From Chelativorans multitrophicus (GTDB taxonomy: Bacteria; Pseudomonadota; Alphaproteobacteria; Rhizobiales; Rhizobiaceae), in NCBI RefSeq assembly GCF_011317445.1, contig NZ_JAAAPL010000001.1, positions 2,065,001 to 2,129,000 of the forward strand: a stretch of DNA of 64,000 bases, in the 5' to 3' direction. Positions 1 to 9,100 of the stretch are shown one piece after another. The position numbers and the translations under genes were made by a program. Each line of letters starts with the position of its first letter. Position 1 is the first letter of the stretch. The notes under the pieces were generated by a model that was not told the origin of the DNA, did no database searches, and was given only the letters and a program-made list of their open reading frames with translations.

Positions 1-368
1 TGAATAGCGCCCACTTCGCCGATACCGAAGCTTTCGGGCGAGTAAAGAGCAGCGGCAGCCACCATGACGGCGGCAAGGCCCACCAGGCTATGGAAGGCGG
101 CAACGAGCTGCGGCATTGCCGTCATGGCGATGCGCCGCGCGGTTACCGCGCCCACACCGCCGCCGATTGCAAGCCCTGCAAGGATGAGCAGGAAGCCGCC
201 CGGCGTAGGCGTCGTCAGCAAAAGCGTGGTCACAATGGCAATCGCCATGCCGACCATGCCATAGAAATTGCCTTGGCGGCTGGTGGTGGGGTGCGAAAGG
301 CCGCGCAGCGCCAGGATGAATAGGATGCCGGAGACAAGATAGAGGAAAGAGGCGAGATTGGCGCTCAC
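1..368 (-). CDS. pntB: NAD(P) transhydrogenase subunit beta (N-terminal part, cut by window edge)
   Basis: Membrane subunit of proton-translocating transhydrogenase, which uses the proton gradient to drive hydride transfer from NADH to NADP+. Only about the first 122 residues are present. They begin with GTG at 368 (MSANLASFLYLVSG) and hold hydrophobic helices and a Gly-rich run (AIGGGVGAVTARRIAMTAMP) characteristic of PntB. The GTG lies one base past the pntAB stop codon, so the two are translationally coupled. The C-terminal NADP-binding domain lies outside the window. Identity rests on sequence and on the complete pntAA-pntAB-pntB order. Confidence 0.95.
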   Translation of the reverse strand, partial: MSANLASFLYLVSGILFILALRGLSHPTTSRQGNFYGMVGMAIAIVTTLLLTTPTPGGFLLILAGLAIGGGVGAVTARRIAMTAMPQLVAAFHSLVGLAAVMVAAAALYSPESFGIGEVGAI

Positions 369-369
369 G

Positions 370-795
370 TCACTTTTCCTTCTTCTTGTACATCGCCAGC
401 ATGCGCTGGGTTACCAGGAAACCGCCGAAGATGTTCACCGAGGCGAGCACCAGGGCAACGAAGCCGAAGCCGGTCGCAAGGCCCGAAGCCGAGATCCCCA
501 CGGCAAGCAGGGCGCCCACGACGATGACCGAGGAAATCGCATTGGTCACGGACATCAGCGGCGTATGCAGCGCCGGCGTCACCGACCACACCACATAGTA
601 GCCGACGAATATGGCCAGTACGAAGATTGCAAAGCGGAAGATGAAAGGGTCGATGGCTCCTGCCGTCGCCCCGTGCGCAGCGGCGCCGGCGGCATCAGCC
701 AGACCTTCCGCTTGCATATTCTCGAAAGCGGCGCGGACGCTCGCCGTTGCGCGCTCCAGTTGATCGAGCGCTTGATCGATCGCGTTCGGCTCCAT
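370..795 (-). CDS. pntAB: NAD(P) transhydrogenase subunit alpha-2 (membrane part of PntA)
   Basis: A 141-residue small membrane subunit. In E. coli this region is the C-terminal end of a single PntA; alphaproteobacteria split it off. A soluble Ala-rich N-terminus (about 1-45) is followed by three to four transmembrane helices, including the [20 protein letters not shown] segment typical of the alpha membrane domain. It ends in a Lys-rich tail (MYKKKEK). The ATG shares one base with the pntAA stop (TAATG) and the stop precedes the pntB GTG by one base, so the three genes form a tightly coupled operon. Confidence 0.94.
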   Translation of the reverse strand: MEPNAIDQALDQLERATASVRAAFENMQAEGLADAAGAAAHGATAGAIDPFIFRFAIFVLAIFVGYYVVWSVTPALHTPLMSVTNAISSVIVVGALLAVGISASGLATGFGFVALVLASVNIFGGFLVTQRMLAMYKKKEK

Positions 796-2111
796 TAGGC
801 ATCACCTCCCGTCTTAGGCGTGGCCGGCTTCTTGGGTTTCGCTCTCTCAGCCGCCGGTTTTTCGGTGGCCTTGCGGCGCGACCCCGCCCTTTTTGGCGCA
901 ACCTCGAGGCCGGGTTCCGTTCCTTTGGCAGCCTTTTCCACCTCGGGATCGGAGGGCGACGGCTTCGGTGTCGCCGCTGGCGTGGCGCCTGCGAAATTGG
1001 GGTGCACCACCGCTCCGTCATGGACAAGAAGGGTCGCCTTCACCAACTCGTCGTCGAAATTGACCGACATCGCCTTCGTTTGCTTGTCGATCATGGTTTC
1101 CAGGAAGGCGTAGAGATTCCGTGCGTAAAGCAGCGATGCCGAAGCAGCCACCCGTCCCGGCACGTTGAGATGACCGATGATTTTCACACCATTGGCCGTC
1201 GTAATCACTTCGCCGGGCACCGCGCCCTCGACATTACCGCCGCGCTCGACCGCAAGATCCACGATCACCGATCCCGCCCGCATCGAGGCGACCATTCCGG
1301 CCGTCACCAGCCGCGGCGCGGGCCGGCCCGGGATAAGCGCTGTCGTGATCACGATATCCTGCTTGGCGATGTGCTCGGCCACCAGTTCAGCCTGCGCCCG
1401 CCTTTCGTCCTCAGTCAGTTCGCGCGCATAGCCGCCCTGGCCGGAGGCATCCTTGAGCGCGTCCGTCATGATGAATTTGGCCCCAAGCGAAGCCACCTGC
1501 TCGCCCGCGGCCGCGCGCACGTCGGTCGCCGTAACCACCGCTCCCAACCGCCTAGCGGTTGCAATCGCCTGAAGGCCGGCAACACCGGCGCCCATGACGA
1601 AGACTTTCGCCGCCGGCACGGTACCCGCCGCGGTCATCATCATTGGAAGCGCCCGGTCATATTCGGCCGCCGCATCGATCACGGCACGGTAGCCGGCGAG
1701 GTTCGCCTGGCTGGAGAGCACGTCCATGGATTGCGCGCGCGTGATGCGCGGCATGAATTCCATGGCAAAAGCCGAAATTCCGGCCTTGGCCATCGCCGCC
1801 ACATCGGCCTCATGGCCGTAAGGGTCCATGGTGGCGATCACCAGGGCGCCCTTCTTGTAGGATTTGAGTTCCAAAGCGGTGGGCCTGCGGACCTTCAGGA
1901 CCACATCGGCCTTAGCCGCGTCGGCCGCACCGCCGAGCGTGGCGCCGGCCTTCTCGAACTCCTCGTCCGTGATGCGTGAGGCGAGCCCCGCGCCACGTTC
2001 CACGATGACCGTGAAACCGAGCCCGCTAAGCCGTTTCGCCGTATCTGGCGATGCGGCGACGCGCGGCTCGTTCGTGTCCGCCTCCTTGGGCACAAAGATA
2101 GTCTGTCCCAC
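795..2111 (-). CDS. pntAA: NAD(P) transhydrogenase subunit alpha-1 (NAD-binding domain)
   Basis: Cytoplasmic NAD(H)-binding subunit (dI). The sequence starts with the alanine dehydrogenase/PntA signature ([18 protein letters not shown]) and contains the nucleotide-binding Rossmann motif [21 protein letters not shown] place the start at GTG 2111 because a GGGAG Shine-Dalgarno lies 6 nt upstream; the TTG at 2117 would abut that site with no spacing. About 65 C-terminal residues beyond the family core are low-complexity and rich in Lys, Ala and Pro, ending [11 protein letters not shown]. Such a tail may link the soluble domain to the membrane part, or may be dispensable. Confidence 0.93.
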   Translation of the reverse strand: MGQTIFVPKEADTNEPRVAASPDTAKRLSGLGFTVIVERGAGLASRITDEEFEKAGATLGGAADAAKADVVLKVRRPTALELKSYKKGALVIATMDPYGHEADVAAMAKAGISAFAMEFMPRITRAQSMDVLSSQANLAGYRAVIDAAAEYDRALPMMMTAAGTVPAAKVFVMGAGVAGLQAIATARRLGAVVTATDVRAAAGEQVASLGAKFIMTDALKDASGQGGYARELTEDERRAQAELVAEHIAKQDIVITTALIPGRPAPRLVTAGMVASMRAGSVIVDLAVERGGNVEGAVPGEVITTANGVKIIGHLNVPGRVAASASLLYARNLYAFLETMIDKQTKAMSVNFDDELVKATLLVHDGAVVHPNFAGATPAATPKPSPSDPEVEKAAKGTEPGLEVAPKRAGSRRKATEKPAAERAKPKKPATPKTGGDA

Positions 2112-2164
2112 CGTCAACTCCCTCTGTTGGACGGTCCCCCGTGGCCCCCCGGCCGAACGGTGGA

Positions 2165-2392
2165 TTACCGCAAAATCCAGGCGCCGACGGCGCAGATGAG
2201 GATGAAGAGAATAGTGCTGGAAATGAACCCGGCGGGAGTGAAGAAACCGAAGGCCATCGCGATCAGAAGCGCCGCCACCGACAGGCAGCCATATTTTGTG
2301 ATCGTGAGGAAGAGATTGTAGGTGCGCTCGTGCTCAGCGTAATCCATTTCCGCACCAATTTCGGCCGGCACTTCCGGCGTATCATGTGCCAT
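2165..2392 (-). CDS. aa3-type cytochrome c oxidase subunit IV
   Basis: A 75-residue protein with a short acidic cytoplasmic N-terminus (MAHDTPEVPAEIGAEMDYAE) and one long hydrophobic stretch that ends at the C-terminus. This is the layout of the bacterial aa3-type oxidase subunit IV family of alphaproteobacteria, a single-helix accessory subunit. ATG 2392 is chosen because AAGGGG lies about 8 nt upstream; a longer reading from 2473 would add an unconserved basic leader. It lies about 50 bp upstream of pntAA on the same strand, with no oxidase genes nearby, so it is an isolated subunit gene. Confidence 0.8.
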   Translation of the reverse strand: MAHDTPEVPAEIGAEMDYAEHERTYNLFLTITKYGCLSVAALLIAMAFGFFTPAGFISSTILFILICAVGAWILR

Positions 2393-2552
2393 CGCAGAAC
2401 CCCTTGGAAGAAACTGCCAAGGGGAATAGCGAAAAGGACGCAGGAGAGCAATGGGCAGCGTGGCCGCAGCCACGCCATACCTCTCTTTCGACGTTTTCTA
2501 CACCTGAGACAAAGGCTGGGCTGGCCGAAGCCGACGCGCGCTCAGGTCGTCC

Positions 2553-2566
2553 CGGCCGAAAGGCCG
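2553..2566 (-). terminator. small GC-rich stem-loop after the DUF3096 gene
   Basis: CGGCC-GAAA-GGCCG, a perfect 5-bp stem just past the stop codon of the 51-residue membrane protein gene at 2572. There is no T-tract, so termination by this hairpin alone is doubtful. Confidence 0.3.
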
Positions 2567-2571
2567 TTACC

Positions 2572-2727
2572 CTACCCGGCCAGTTGCGGAAACAATCCAA
2601 GCAAGCCCACGAGGATGAGATAGAAGGCGACGATGTAGTTCAACAGGCGCGGCATGATAAGGATCAGGATGCCGGCAATGAGCGAAACCAACGGCGTCAG
2701 TGAAAGTCCAAAAACTGCAGTTTCCAT
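2572..2727 (-). CDS. small two-helix membrane protein, DUF3096 family
   Basis: A 51-codon gene read as METAVFGLSLTPLVSLIAG, then hydrophobic ILILIMPRLLNYIVAFYLIL, ending in LLGLFPQLAG and TAG at 2572. The pattern (SLTPLVSLIAGILILIMPRLLNYIVA) is the signature of the DUF3096 family of short inner-membrane proteins of unknown function. The helix pair is separated by a PRLLN turn. The ribosome-binding site is weak. The gene lies between the oxidase subunit IV gene and the FeeM-like gene on the same strand. No function can be assigned. Confidence 0.75.
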   Translation of the reverse strand: METAVFGLSLTPLVSLIAGILILIMPRLLNYIVAFYLILVGLLGLFPQLAG

Positions 2728-2816
2728 CGTCACAACCCGTCATTTTGTTAAGCGCTGATCAAACCGCCCTTGAAGGTTGCTTCGGCGGCCAGGGAACACC
2801 TGCGCCACAGCACCGG

Positions 2817-3587
2817 CTAGGCGGCATGTTTCAAATATTTTGCTGTCGGCAGAATCGTCAGTGGTCCAATCTCACCTTGTTTCGGCCGTTCGAAAAGCAT
2901 CCGCTGCTCAAAGGCTGTTGAGCGGAAGAATGGATACTGATTGATGATATTGTCCAGGTTCTTGGCGCAGTTGGATTCAAGCAGATGCACCGGCACCGTC
3001 AATCCCGGATACTCACGCGGGCCGGTCGTTGGAACTGACCTGAATACCTTATGGTAGAAGGCGGAATGCTCTTCCTTGATTGCTGTAAGGCAACACGTCG
3101 GATTGAAGTATTTGCAGGCCACCACAGCGAGACGCAGAGTAACATAGGGTAATACGCGCAGCGTGCGCGACCACTCGTTATCCGCGGCAAAGCGGCTCGG
3201 ATCGATGAAGCTTTCCCCCGCCTTGATGCGCGGCTCGAGAATATCGCCGAAAACCTTGGAGCTGGGAGCTGTGCGATTGGTCTCATCAACGTAATGTAGA
3301 CGTATGGTGCTGACCAAATTCCCCCGGTAAAAAATCCCGAAACGATATGAGTTCGCTAGCTCATCATATTGGTCCGTCACCGTCCGGGCTGCATCTTCTT
3401 TCACCATTCCGGCATTCCGATAAGAATCGTATCGGAGACGGTAAATTGCTTCCAAGTCCTCGCCCTTTTCACAGAGCCGATATTCGACTTCTTCAAGGAC
3501 CGCAAAGACACTTCTGTTGAACGGGGAATCGATATCCGTAGCTTCAGACCGTGCTTGAGACACAGCTATATTTCTGTACGCCTGCAT
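2817..3587 (-). CDS. FeeM-like N-acyl amino acid synthase (GNAT fold)
   Basis: A 256-residue protein resembling the FeeM/long-chain N-acyl amino acid synthase family, relatives of LuxI-type acyl-homoserine lactone synthases that move an acyl chain from acyl-carrier protein to an amino acid. Family features seen: EAIYRLRYDSYRNAGMV near residues 45-60, the Arg-containing strand VSTIRLHYVD, the FIDPSRFAAD block (about 125-135), the helix LPYVTLRLAVVACKYF, and EEHSAFYHKVF followed by PREYPGL. The start at ATG 3587 has GAGAGGGG upstream. It lies downstream of the GGDEF-EAL gene on the same strand after a gap of about 155 bp. The acceptor amino acid cannot be told from sequence. Confidence 0.72.
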   Translation of the reverse strand: MQAYRNIAVSQARSEATDIDSPFNRSVFAVLEEVEYRLCEKGEDLEAIYRLRYDSYRNAGMVKEDAARTVTDQYDELANSYRFGIFYRGNLVSTIRLHYVDETNRTAPSSKVFGDILEPRIKAGESFIDPSRFAADNEWSRTLRVLPYVTLRLAVVACKYFNPTCCLTAIKEEHSAFYHKVFRSVPTTGPREYPGLTVPVHLLESNCAKNLDNIINQYPFFRSTAFEQRMLFERPKQGEIGPLTILPTAKYLKHAA

Positions 3588-3670
3588 GAAGCACCCCTCT
3601 CCAGTTTAGGAGTAACGCAGAGACTTTATAAAGCCAAAAGGAAAAATTAGAAGATACATATTTACCTTGT

Positions 3671-3706
3671 GTTAACCTTAAGGCAATTTCCTTGCGTTAA
3701 CCTTAA
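3671..3706. repeat. direct repeat GTTAACCTTAA upstream of the FeeM-like gene
   Basis: Two identical 11-mers, GTTAACCTTAA at 3671-3681 and 3696-3706, start 25 bp apart in the gap between the GGDEF-EAL gene and the FeeM-like gene. Each contains TTAACC half-sites like those bound by CtrA, but the canonical TTAA-N7-TTAA spacing is absent. The 25-bp phasing could suit a regulator bound upstream of the FeeM-like gene. Confidence 0.35.
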
Positions 3707-3743
3707 CAGGTGGCTTCTTTGAAGTAAGAGCGAGTTGTTGGCT

Positions 3744-6053
3744 TCAGTGCTGTAAGCTTTTGTCGCGCCGAATGTTCCCGTCTTCCGCGTACCAGACCAC
3801 GTCTGACATGGTTTTGATCCCGGAAGCGGACAGAGCGGATCCAAAAAGAAAACCTTGCACCCGGTCGGGCTTAACAGAGGTTTCGAGCAGCTTAAGCTGC
3901 TGAAAGGTTTCCACCCCCTCCACCGTCACGTCCAGGCCGAGCCCGCGGGACAGCTGCACGACGCTCTTCAGCAGCTTGTGAGACCGTGGATTCTTCGTCA
4001 CGTCATGGAGGAAGCTGCTGTCGATCTTCACCCGGTCAAGAGGAAGCGTGTGAAGGTAGCTCAGGCTCGAATAGCCGGTGCCGAAATCGTCGAGGGCGAT
4101 TCGAATGCCTAGTTCCTTGAGCCCTTCGATATAAAGACGCGTGGCATCCTTGTCATAGAGCAGCGCCGTTTCAGTCACTTCGATCTCCAGGCGCTCGGGG
4201 GCTATCCCGGATTTGTTAAGCGTTTCGCGAACCTTGTCGATCACGGCCCCGCTCTGAAAATCCTTGGCTGAAAGATTGACCGAGACGCCGATATGTTGGG
4301 GCCAGTTCATGCATTCCTGGCAGGCTGCCTCCAGCACGAAGGCGCTGATTTCCGAGATCAGCCCCATTTCCTCGGCAAGCGGGATGAAGATGGCTGGAGA
4401 CACAGGACCCAGATCCGGATGATCCCATCGGCACAGGGCCTCGCAATCGGAGATACGCATGGTGCGCACGTCTACGATCGGCTGGTAGACAACGCGCAGG
4501 TTTCTTGACTGGATCGCGCTGCGCAGCTCTGATTTCATTATCTGCCGGCTGCGGAAAGCGGCGTCCATATCGGCCTCGAAAAGCCGCCAGCAATTTTTGC
4601 CCTGCTCCTTCGCGTTATAAAGGGCAAGATCTGCTTTGACAGTGATCATGTCCAGATCGCCGTCACGAACGGGCACAACGACAGCGCCGCCGCTCGCCTG
4701 GATTCTTAACAGATGGCCAGCGATATCGACCTCGCCCTGCAATGCGCTGAAGATCACGTTGAACTGATTTGCGAAATCCGTTTCATCCTCGACGCGATCG
4801 AAATAGACCATGAATTCGTCGCCGCCGAAGCGGCCCACTTTCACGCTTCCGCTCTCGAACTCCGCCAGGCGCTCCGCCACCGCATAGATCAATCCGTCGC
4901 CAACCGGATGGCCGAGCGTATCGTTGATCGTCTTGAAATCGTCCAGGTCCATAACGGCTAGGCCACAAAGGCGACTCTCGTCGCCAGCAGCCATGAATTC
5001 TCTCACCAGCTCCTGGAAATACGCCCTGTTCGGCAGGTTGGTCAGGCTGTCATACCGCGCCATGTGCCGGATTTTGGCTTCGGCTTCGACGCGCTGCGTC
5101 ACTTCCTCGAACGTTAGGACTCGCAGTTCCTCGCGCCCTTCCCGCGCCGAGAATTCGATATACCGCCCGTCGGTCAGCGCCAGAAGCACTTTTCTGCCCC
5201 GTCCCTTGCTCAGTGCGCGCCTGAGCTGTGCCCGTGCATAGTCGAAGTCCTTAGGGCTCAACATGTTGCCCGCAAGACCGCGCATAAGCAGCGCATCGAG
5301 CGTTCGGCCGAGGAGTTGTTGAGACGACTGGAAGCTGAGGAATTCCGCCGCTTGGGCGTTGGCGACAACGACACGGCCCTGCGGGCTGAACATGACCAGC
5401 CCGTGCGACATGGTGTTCAGCGCACGGTCGAACCGCCGCGCAAGCTCATCGGCCTTTCGCCCCTCCTCCACTGCCCGCGCGAGGATATTCCGCACCTCCT
5501 CCGCGCTTCTCACAACGATATAGCCGAACGGAAGGACGAGAAGGCCAAGCACCACATACGGCAGTTCGGCGCGCAGCAGGAGCCCGGCCATGATCGGCGC
5601 CATCATTGTCGTGGTGAAGATCACCACCATTCGCGCCGAGCCGTAATTGCGGCCGACAACCGTCACCAGCGATGCGAGATTTATGCCCAGGGCACCAAGC
5701 TCGGCGAACTGGTCGGGGTAGAGAAAGACGGAAGAAAAGGCGAATAAGCCAAGCAGAAGGCCCTGGAATCCACCTTTGACGACGTAGCTGGCTTCCCATT
5801 TGCGCGCCGTCTCGACATCGAGTTTGTCCAGGTCCTCATCGGTGGGACGCAATCCCGAGAAGCGCCAGAAACCGACCGCGAGAAACAGCACCGAAAGTAT
5901 TGCAAATAGCGGGCGCTCGGTTCTGAGATAGGCCATCAACGCGACGAGCATGTGAGAGAAGGCGCCGATGAGCAGCATAATCCTGCTCTCGAACAACGAC
6001 CTCACAAACTGGACGTAGACATCATCTGGAATGTCGGTGGCACGCCTGGCCAT
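3744..6053 (-). CDS. membrane-bound PAS-GGDEF-EAL cyclic-di-GMP turnover protein
   Basis: A 769-residue inner-membrane signalling protein. Residues about 25-185 form several transmembrane helices (a MASE-like sensor region). A PAS-like domain (about 205-320) follows a short coiled linker. A GGDEF diguanylate cyclase domain (about 325-495) has an intact RFGGDEF motif but no visible RxxD inhibitory site upstream. The EAL phosphodiesterase domain (about 505-755) keeps the residues of active enzymes: CEALCRW, VNLSAKDF, EVTETAL, LDDFGTGYSSLSYL, VKID and VEGVET. Both activities are therefore plausible and the net direction is unknown. The start ATG 6053 has GGGAG upstream. The next gene on this strand is the FeeM-like synthase. 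Confidence 0.92.
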   Translation of the reverse strand: MARRATDIPDDVYVQFVRSLFESRIMLLIGAFSHMLVALMAYLRTERPLFAILSVLFLAVGFWRFSGLRPTDEDLDKLDVETARKWEASYVVKGGFQGLLLGLFAFSSVFLYPDQFAELGALGINLASLVTVVGRNYGSARMVVIFTTTMMAPIMAGLLLRAELPYVVLGLLVLPFGYIVVRSAEEVRNILARAVEEGRKADELARRFDRALNTMSHGLVMFSPQGRVVVANAQAAEFLSFQSSQQLLGRTLDALLMRGLAGNMLSPKDFDYARAQLRRALSKGRGRKVLLALTDGRYIEFSAREGREELRVLTFEEVTQRVEAEAKIRHMARYDSLTNLPNRAYFQELVREFMAAGDESRLCGLAVMDLDDFKTINDTLGHPVGDGLIYAVAERLAEFESGSVKVGRFGGDEFMVYFDRVEDETDFANQFNVIFSALQGEVDIAGHLLRIQASGGAVVVPVRDGDLDMITVKADLALYNAKEQGKNCWRLFEADMDAAFRSRQIMKSELRSAIQSRNLRVVYQPIVDVRTMRISDCEALCRWDHPDLGPVSPAIFIPLAEEMGLISEISAFVLEAACQECMNWPQHIGVSVNLSAKDFQSGAVIDKVRETLNKSGIAPERLEIEVTETALLYDKDATRLYIEGLKELGIRIALDDFGTGYSSLSYLHTLPLDRVKIDSSFLHDVTKNPRSHKLLKSVVQLSRGLGLDVTVEGVETFQQLKLLETSVKPDRVQGFLFGSALSASGIKTMSDVVWYAEDGNIRRDKSLQH

Positions 6054-6147
6054 ATATTCTCCCGCTCCGCGATACGATTATGGCAATGCGAGCTTAAGAA
6101 AAAATTATGCGGTTGAAACGGACATTTTTATACTATTTCTTTATACC

Positions 6148-9100
6148 TCATTCGGCCGCTTCGAGGAGGGGGTCGGGATCGATCTTTTCAAGCCTTTCAA
6201 GTAGTCTTGCGCGTTCTTCGGCGGCCTTAGCGGCATTGGCCTGCCTAACATGGCCGAAGCCTCGGATCAAAGAAGGCACCGAAGCGAGCGCGGCTGCTGA
6301 TTCGATTTTCTCCGGTGTAAGCGATTTCTCGATTCGATCCAGATCTCCTTCATATTGCTTCAGAAGCTCGCGTTCCATGCGCCTTTCGGCTGACATGCCG
6401 AAGAGATCAAATACCGTACCGCGAAGCCATTTGAGGCGCCCAAGGAAGGCAAATGCCTTGAGCATCCAAGGGCCGTAGCGCGCTTTCTTCAGGTGCCCCT
6501 GCGCATCCCGGCGAGCGAAGAGAGGGGGCGCCAGATGAAATTCGATGCGGTCGTAGCTCTCGAACTCGGCGGCAAGCTGACGCTTGAACGCCCCATCGGT
6601 ATAGAGCCGCGCCACCTCATACTCGTCCTTGATGGCCATAAGCTTGAACAGGTTCCGTGATGCCGCCTCCGTCACCGCGGTTGAGCCGGGAACGGCCCTT
6701 TCTTCTGCTGTGCGCAGTCTCGCAATTCGCTCGCGGTAACGCGCGGCATAAGCTTCGTCCTGGTAAGCGGTCAGGAATTGTGCCCGCCGATCGATGATCT
6801 CGTCCAGCGACCGCGCTAAGGGCAGTTGACCGTCTGTAGAGGAGCGAGCCACCAGATCGTGCACATATCCGGGCTCGTGCGCGGCGCGCCTGCCCCAGCG
6901 GAAGGCCGCGATATTCATTTCTACCGCCTGCCCATTGAGATCGATCGCTTTCTCGATCGCCTCCGCCGAGACGGGCAGACCGCCCATCTGGTAGGCGATG
7001 CCGAGCATGAACATGTTGGTGCCGATCGAATTGCCGAAGAGCACGCTAGCGGTGCGGGTGGCGTCGAAGAAATGCGCCCTTTCCTCGCCGGCAGCCTCAC
7101 GCACCGCCCGCTTCAGCCGCTCCACCGGCAGTGAAAAATCGGCGGAGCGCGCAAAATCGCCCGGCATCACCTCAGCCGTGTTGACCAGAAAAAGCGTGTG
7201 ACCCTCGCGCACTGTCGAAAGCACCTTGCGCGAGCCGGAGACGACGAGGTCGCAGCCCAGCACCAGGTCCGCCTTGCCGGCGGAAACGTGGATCGAAGTG
7301 ATGTCGGAAGGCTGTTTCGCGATCCGCAGATGCGAGAACACCGCCCCGCCTTTCTGGGCAAGCCCCGCCATGTCGATAATGCCTGCGCCTTTGCCCTCCA
7401 GATGCGCTGCCATGCCGAGGATGGCCCCGATCGTTACGACGCCGGTGCCTCCAACACCGTCCACAATCCCGGACCAGCCGTGGTCGAGCGGAAAAGACGC
7501 TGGCTCCGGCACGCCTTCGAGCGGGTCGATCTCGCCCGCCATGCCATCGACTTTCTTCAGCTTCGCGCCGTGCACGGTAACGAAGGAGGGACAGAAACCG
7601 TTGACGCAGGAAAAATCCTTATTGCAGCTCGACTGGTCGATGCGCCGCTTGCGGCCGAATTCCGTCTCCACGGGTTGGACGGAAACGCAGTTGGACTTCA
7701 CCCCGCAGTCGCCGCAGCCCTCGCAGACAAGCTCGTTGATAATCACCCGCCGGTCGGGGTCGGGATAGGTGCCGCGCTTACGCCGCCGCCGCTTCTCCGC
7801 CGCGCAGGTCTGGTCATAGATGAGGACGGAAACGCCCTTCGCCTCCCTCAGGTCGCGCTGAACCTCATCGAGGTCGTCGCGATGATGCACGGTGGTTCCC
7901 GCCGGAAACCGGATGATGCCATCGTATTTTTCCGGCTCGTCGCTGACCACGGCGATGCGTTTCACGCCCATCGCCCGCACTTCCTCGGCGATCTGGCCAA
8001 GGCTGAGGCCTCCCTCGTGGGGCTGGCCGCCGGTCATCGCCACCGCATCGTTGTAGAGGATCTTGTAGGTCATGTTCACGCCGGCAGCGAGCGCGAAACG
8101 GATGGCCAGCGAGCCTGAATGGTTGAACGTGCCGTCACCGAGATTCTGGAAGAAGTGCTCGCGCTTGGAGAATGGAGCTTGACCGACCCATTGCGCGCCT
8201 TCGCCGCCCATGGCGGTGAACCCCACCGTCCCCCGGTCCATCCACAGCGCCATGAAATGGCATCCGATACCGCCACCGGCAATGGAGCCTTCCGGCAGCC
8301 GTGTCGAACTGTTGTGCGGGCAGCCGGAGCAGAAATAGGGGACGCGGATAGCCACATCCTTTGTTTCGGCGAGCCTTGCCTGAAATTGCCTGAGACGCGC
8401 CACCCGAGCGGAGATCTCTTCCGACGGCCCGATGACACGCAGGAGCCTCTCTCCGATCGCAACAGCGATCTGGTTGGGATCAAGCGCTCCTTTCACCGGG
8501 AAAAGCTGCTGTCCCCACTCATCCTTCTTGCCAATGATGACGGGATGGTTGGCCGTTCCATAGAGGTTTTCACGCAGCTGCACTTCGAGCAGCGAGCGCT
8601 TCTCCTCCACCACAATCACCATTTCGAGCCCGCGAACGAACTCGGCCATGTGCTCATAGTCGAAGGGCCATGGGCAGGCCACTTTGTACAGGCGAATTCC
8701 CAGGGCCGCGGCCCGTTGCTCGTCTATGCCGAGCTCATCGAGCGCCTGGCGGGTATCAAGATAGCTCGTACCGATGGTGACGATGCCGAGCCTGGCGTTT
8801 CGCCCCCCGGAGAAGACGATCCTGTTGAGCCCATTGGCTCGGACGAAGGCCGCGGCGGCTCTGCGCTTGTAATCATGCAGCCGCTCCTCCTGCCCGAGTT
8901 GATTGAACTCATGCCGGATATTGAGCCCTCCCGGCGGCATTTCGAATTCGGGGATTACAATATTGATACGGTCGAGTGCCACATCGACTGAGGCAGTCGA
9001 CTCGATATTGTCCTTCACGCATTTGATTGCGGCCCAGGTGCCCGCGAAACGGGACAACCCATAGCCGTAGAGGCCATAGTCGATAAGCTCCTGCACGCCC

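Noticed and set aside
3671-3706. CtrA-type binding sites
   Set aside because: TTAACC half-sites are present, but no TTAA-N7-TTAA spacing occurs; kept only as a direct repeat.
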